Of a stretch of 55,253 nt of DNA, positions 51,996 through 55,253 are shown piece after piece. The notes under the pieces were generated by a model. It ran no database searches. It saw nothing but the letters and a program-made list of their open reading frames with translations, and was not told the DNA's origin. This DNA comes from Actinomadura kijaniata NBRC 14229 (GTDB lineage: Bacteria > Actinomycetota > Actinomycetes > Streptosporangiales > Streptosporangiaceae), in the NCBI RefSeq assembly GCF_001552175.1, contig NZ_BCQR01000017.1, forward strand, positions 1-55,253, in the 5' to 3' direction. Made by a program: the position numbers and the translations under genes. The stretch's first letter is position 1. Each line of letters begins with the position of its first letter.

Positions 51996-52157
51996 ACGGC
52001 CCCTTTTGCCGAGTTTCGCGGCGATACGCCCTTATGGTCCTTCGCGGCGCCGGGTGGATCTTCCGTTCGCGGACGGTCCCCGGCGCGTCCGCGCGGCCCC
52101 GCTCCCGACCCGGAGGGCCGCGCGGACCCGACGTTCCTGACCCCCGCAGGAGAGACC

Positions 52158-54047
52158 TTGCGCAAGGACACCAGCGCGGACGGCCCCGACCGGCCGTCCG
52201 CGTCCCGCCGCCGGCGCGGCGTGATCGTCGCCGCGTCCACCGGCGCCCTGTTCCTCACCTCCCTCGGCGCCGTCGGGCTGATGGCGAACGACCCCGACCC
52301 CGGACGGCAGGCGCTGTCGAGCGCGGCGGCGCCCGACCCGGTCCCGGCGGATCCGGGCGCCGACCAGGAGCGCGCCGCCGACCCGCGGCAGCAGCGCCTG
52401 CTGAACGAGCAGGTCGGCCGGACCCTGGTCCGGCAGCGCGCCCGCGCCGCCGGGAAGGACCGGGGCGCCCCGGTCGTCGAGGCCCGCCGCTCCGACCGGC
52501 GGCACCGGTGGGTCTTCGGCTCCTCGGCGCTCCCGCCCACCGGCCGGGCCGACCACGCCAAGCCGGTGACCTCCCTGTTCCTGGCCCGCCGGACCGGACG
52601 CGGCTGGGACGTGGCGCTGGAGGGGACCGCGAAGTTCACCCGGCACCTGCGCCAGGTGCCCGCCTCGGTGGTCCCGCCCGCCGAGAAGCGCACGCTGACC
52701 CGTTACAACTCGGCCAGGGGCGCCGGGGACACGGGGCTGCGGCTGCCCTGGAAGGTCGGCGACTCCTGGGTGATGGGCGGCGGCCCGCACGGTAACAGCG
52801 GCGGCAGCCGCCCGTTCAACTCCCTGGACTTCAACGGCGGCGACGGCCGGGTCCTGGCCGCGGCGGCCGGGCGCGTCTACCGGTTCTGCAGCACCGACCG
52901 GAGCCGGGGACTCATCCGGGTCGTGCACGACAACGGCTACGCGACCGAGTACTACCACATGCGCGACACCGTCCAGGCGGCCGACGGCGCGCGGGTCGGC
53001 CAGGGCGAGTACCTCGGGCTCATCGGCACCGACCTGCCCTGCGGCGGGAGCGCGACCGGCCCGCACGTGCACTTCGCGCTGCGGCAGGGCGGGCAGCCCG
53101 TCGCCGTCGACGGCAGGACCATCGGGGGCTGGACGTTCCGCGAGGGGAGCGCGGCCTACGGCGGCTACGCCGAGCGCGCCGGCCAGCGCGTGCAGCCCGG
53201 CCGGGGCCGGATCCGCCACGAGCCGACGGCCGGCACGCCGGGGACCACCCCGCCCAGCCCGACCGGCTCGCCCAGCCCGACCGCCACGCCGCCCACGGGC
53301 CGGCCTCCGGCCGGGTCCGCGACCGGGGTCGTGAACTCCGGCTGGTACCGGGCCGTCAACCTGCGCGGCGGCCCCGGCCTGACCTACCGGATCCTCGGCC
53401 ACGCCCGGACCGGCGACAAGGTCCAGATCATGTGCTCGGCGCGCGGCGACCAGGTGCGCGCCCCCGGGGCGAGCTCGAACGTGTGGTTCCGGCTCCCGCG
53501 CGACCGGTGGGTGAGCGCGGCCTACGTCTACCTGGACACCTCCGCCGCGGTCCCGTCCTGCACGACCGCGCCCAAGCCGACCCCGACCCCGACCACCAGC
53601 CCCCGGCCGTCCTCGCCCGCTCCCCCCAAGCCGACGGCGTCCACGCCCCCGGCGGGCGGCTCCAGGCAGACCACCGCCGAGGACGAGGTGGTGCGGCTGA
53701 CCAACGCCGAGCGCGCTAAGGCCGGATGCTCCCCCCTGCGGATCGACGAGCGTCTGCGCAAGGCCGCCCGCGGCCACGCGGAGGACATGCGCGACCGCGG
53801 CTACTTCAGCCACAACTCCCCTGACGGCAGGACGCCGTGGGACCGCATCAAGGCGGCCGGGTACCCGGCGGGCGCGGCCGAGAACATCGCCAAGGGCTAC
53901 CCCGGGCCCGCCGAGGTGGTGAAGGGCTGGATGAACAGCTCCGGCCACCGGGCCAACATCCTCAACTGCGGCCTCAAGGCCATCGGCGCCGGAGCGGCCT
54001 ACGGCTCCGGCGGCCCGTGGTGGGTCCAGAACTTCGGCCGGGAGTGA
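52158..54047 (+). CDS. Secreted M23 peptidase - SH3 - CAP domain protein
   Basis: A 629-residue exported protein. A basic N-terminus (SRRRR) and hydrophobic segment (21-43) form a signal peptide or anchor. The LasA-like M23 domain has His211 (GGGPHGNSGG), Asp224 (FNSLDF), YYHMRD and His303/His305 (GPHVHF), enough to bind zinc and cut peptidoglycan cross-links. A Thr/Pro/Ser linker (356-388) leads to an SH3-like domain (about 393-462: WYRAVNLRGGPGLTYRILG), a second such linker (465-505), and a CAP/SCP domain (506-629) with His540, Glu575 and His597 (GHAEDM, AAENIA, SGHRANI). TTG start at 52158 is set by AGGAGAG. It probably remodels the cell wall. A palindromic terminator follows. Confidence 0.9.
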   Translation: MRKDTSADGPDRPSASRRRRGVIVAASTGALFLTSLGAVGLMANDPDPGRQALSSAAAPDPVPADPGADQERAADPRQQRLLNEQVGRTLVRQRARAAGKDRGAPVVEARRSDRRHRWVFGSSALPPTGRADHAKPVTSLFLARRTGRGWDVALEGTAKFTRHLRQVPASVVPPAEKRTLTRYNSARGAGDTGLRLPWKVGDSWVMGGGPHGNSGGSRPFNSLDFNGGDGRVLAAAAGRVYRFCSTDRSRGLIRVVHDNGYATEYYHMRDTVQAADGARVGQGEYLGLIGTDLPCGGSATGPHVHFALRQGGQPVAVDGRTIGGWTFREGSAAYGGYAERAGQRVQPGRGRIRHEPTAGTPGTTPPSPTGSPSPTATPPTGRPPAGSATGVVNSGWYRAVNLRGGPGLTYRILGHARTGDKVQIMCSARGDQVRAPGASSNVWFRLPRDRWVSAAYVYLDTSAAVPSCTTAPKPTPTPTTSPRPSSPAPPKPTASTPPAGGSRQTTAEDEVVRLTNAERAKAGCSPLRIDERLRKAARGHAEDMRDRGYFSHNSPDGRTPWDRIKAAGYPAGAAENIAKGYPGPAEVVKGWMNSSGHRANILNCGLKAIGAGAAYGSGGPWWVQNFGRE

Positions 54048-54076
54048 TCCCCCGCTGACCTGAGGAGATCCCGCCT

Positions 54077-54104
54077 GGGGGCCCGTTCCGCGGAACGGGC
54101 CCCC
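54077..54104. terminator. Perfect 28-base palindromic terminator
   Basis: GGGGGCCCGTTCCG and its exact complement form a 14-bp stem without a designed loop. It lies 29 bases after the M23 protein stop and 4 bases after the Sel1-repeat gene stop (minus strand), so it can serve both convergent genes. Confidence 0.75.
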
Positions 54105-54108
54105 GCTG

Positions 54109-55253
54109 CTAGGAGGCGCTGTCCCTCAGCAGGGCCTGGAGGTTGTCCATGGCGCGGGGGTTCCCCGCCTCGGCGGCGCGCCGGTACCACCGTTCAGCCT
54201 GCGCGGGGTCGCTGTTCTTCAGCAGCAGGCCGAGGTTGTTCATGGCGCGGTGGTTCCCGGCGTCGGCGGCCTGGCGGTACCACCGCTCCGCCTCCACGGG
54301 ATCGCGCTTCTCCAGCAGCAGACCGAGGTTGTTCATCGCACCGGAGTTCCCGGCCTCGGCGGCGCGCCGGTACCACCGCTCGGCCTCTCCGGGATCCCGG
54401 CTCTCCAGCAGGAGCGCCAGGTTGAACATGGCGGAGTGGTTTCCGGCGTCGGCCGCGCGCCGGTACCAGTACTCGGCCTGCTGGGGATCGCTCGGCTTGA
54501 GCAGCAGGCCGAGGTTGTTCATGGCGCGGTGGTTCCCGGTCTCGGCGGCGCGCCGGTACCACTGCTCGGCCTGCCCGGGGTCGCGCTTTTCCAGCAGCAG
54601 GCCGAGGTTGTTCATCGCGCGGTGGTTCCCGGCGTCGGCGGCGCGCCGGTACCATCGCTCCGCCTCCACGGGATCGCGCTTCTCCAGCAGCCGCCCGAGA
54701 TTGTTCATCGCACCGGAATTTCCGGCCTCGGCGGCACGCCGGTACCACCGCTCAGCCTCCGCGGGGTCATGTTCCTTCACCAGGAGTGCCAGGTTGAACA
54801 TGGCCCGGGAGTTCCCGGCCTCGGCGGCCTGCCGGTACCACCGCTCGGCCTCCGTGGGATCGCGCTTCTCCAGCAGCCGACCGAGGTTGTTCATCGCACC
54901 GGAATTTCCGGCCTCGGCGGCGCGCCGGTACCACCGGTCGGCCTCTGCGGGGTCGCGGCTCTTCAGCAGGAGCGCCAGGTTGAACATGGCGTGGTGGTTT
55001 CCGGCCTCGGCGGCCTGGCGGTACCACCGCTCCGCCTCCACGGGATCGCTGTCCTCCAGCACCCGCCCGAGGTTGTTCATCGCACCGGTGTTCCCGGCCT
55101 CGGCGGCGCGCCGATACCACTGGCCGGCCTCCGCAGGCTCGCGGCTCTCCAGCAACAGGCCGAAGTTGAACATGGCGCGGTGGTTCCCGGCCTCGGCGGC
55201 CTGGCGGTACCACCGCTCCGCCTCCACGGGATCGCGCTTTTCCAGCAGGAGAC
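54109..55253 (-). CDS. Sel1-like/TPR repeat protein (5' end outside the window)
   Basis: At least 381 residues, the start lying beyond the right edge. The whole visible protein is twelve tandem 31-residue units with consensus EAERWYRRAAEAGNxxAMNN followed by LGLLLEKRDPV, plus part of another unit at the window edge. The AAxxGNxxAMxNLGxLL core is that of Sel1-like repeats, though the unit is shorter than the usual 36. Such solenoids bind proteins and often act as scaffolds or sensors. The last unit degenerates to DNLQALLRDSAS and ends with TAG. No N-terminal domain is visible, so the enzyme or sensor part, if any, lies outside the window. Confidence 0.88.
   Translation of the reverse strand, partial: LLLEKRDPVEAERWYRQAAEAGNHRAMFNFGLLLESREPAEAGQWYRRAAEAGNTGAMNNLGRVLEDSDPVEAERWYRQAAEAGNHHAMFNLALLLKSRDPAEADRWYRRAAEAGNSGAMNNLGRLLEKRDPTEAERWYRQAAEAGNSRAMFNLALLVKEHDPAEAERWYRRAAEAGNSGAMNNLGRLLEKRDPVEAERWYRRAADAGNHRAMNNLGLLLEKRDPGQAEQWYRRAAETGNHRAMNNLGLLLKPSDPQQAEYWYRRAADAGNHSAMFNLALLLESRDPGEAERWYRRAAEAGNSGAMNNLGLLLEKRDPVEAERWYRQAADAGNHRAMNNLGLLLKNSDPAQAERWYRRAAEAGNPRAMDNLQALLRDSAS
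54117..55253 (-). repeat. Tandem 93-bp repeats within the Sel1-type gene
   Basis: Twelve 93-base units encode the 31-residue repeats and are highly similar at DNA level (for example the block CGGTACCACCG recurs in nearly every unit). Two unit types are mixed: one with AMFNLALL and one with GAMNNLGRLL. From the right edge they run F, N, F, N, F, N, N, N, F, N, N and then the degenerate last unit. The alternation implies that 186-base pairs were duplicated after the two types arose. Confidence 0.85.

Noticed and set aside
54117..55253. Regularly spaced repeats as a possible CRISPR array
   Set aside because: Units are 93 bases, contiguous, keep one reading frame and encode Sel1-like repeats; there are no unique spacers.

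Overview
The window is very GC-rich chromosomal DNA of an actinomycete. Third codon positions are almost all G or C, GTG and TTG starts are common, and there are F420-type luciferase-like oxidoreductases, PknB-type kinases, PucR and TioE-type MerR regulators and Tat/Sec-exported proteases. I infer a Thermomonosporaceae/Actinomadura-like organism, but no rRNA or other taxonomic marker is present. I saw no tRNA, rRNA, CRISPR array, insertion sequence or phage gene. The left edge cuts a DUF6891-like gene and the right edge cuts a Sel1-repeat gene.

Layout. 0-7.4 kb (minus strand): an AfsR/MalT-type ATPase without a DNA-binding domain, then a branched-chain amino acid-type ABC importer in which both permeases and one ATPase are a single polypeptide (LivH-LivM-LivF), followed by LivG; the lipoprotein receptor gene comes first in the operon. 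7.5-14.7 kb: a zinc alcohol dehydrogenase, a membrane Ser/Thr kinase, a DUF4870 protein, and a group of three F420-type LLM oxidoreductases with an alpha/beta hydrolase. One 18-bp palindromic operator type (core CAAGC-N4-GCTTG) lies in front of the receptor gene, the alcohol dehydrogenase, the LLM/hydrolase pair and, 36 kb away, a DAP-dehydrogenase-like gene, which suggests one regulon. 14.8-17.7 kb: an adenosine/adenine-deaminase relative, a cyclase-family hydrolase, and an overlapping HipA-like kinase/DUF3037 pair.

17.8-32.2 kb is peptidase-rich: a broken OmpA-family gene, a secreted subtilase flanked by two paralogous HTH-sensor proteins, a GNAT protein, two paralogous S33 tripeptidyl aminopeptidases, the isoprenoid genes ispG and dxr with a site-2 protease between them, and two tandem secreted trypsin-like proteases. 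32.3-36.2 kb: an orphan histidine kinase, a small CxxC protein, a polyamine-type binding lipoprotein and a small hypothetical gene, next to the only visibly AT-rich stretch. 36.6-44.8 kb: a GT-C-like membrane protein and what looks like an amine-catabolism island, with a CoA-acylating semialdehyde dehydrogenase, an omega-aminotransferase, a divergent PucR regulator and a Tat-exported spermidine-dehydrogenase-like flavoenzyme. 44.9-55.3 kb: an antibiotic-kinase-like protein, a GNAT, the DAP-dehydrogenase-like enzyme, a carboxylate-amine ligase, an erythromycin-esterase-like protein divergent from a double-HTH MerR regulator, a SAM methyltransferase, a secreted M23-SH3-CAP protein and the Sel1-repeat gene.

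The best candidates for undescribed biology are the HTH-sensor/subtilase/HTH-sensor locus, the shared-operator regulon, the HipA-like/DUF3037 pair and the M23-SH3-CAP exoprotein preceded by CCTTAAG direct repeats.
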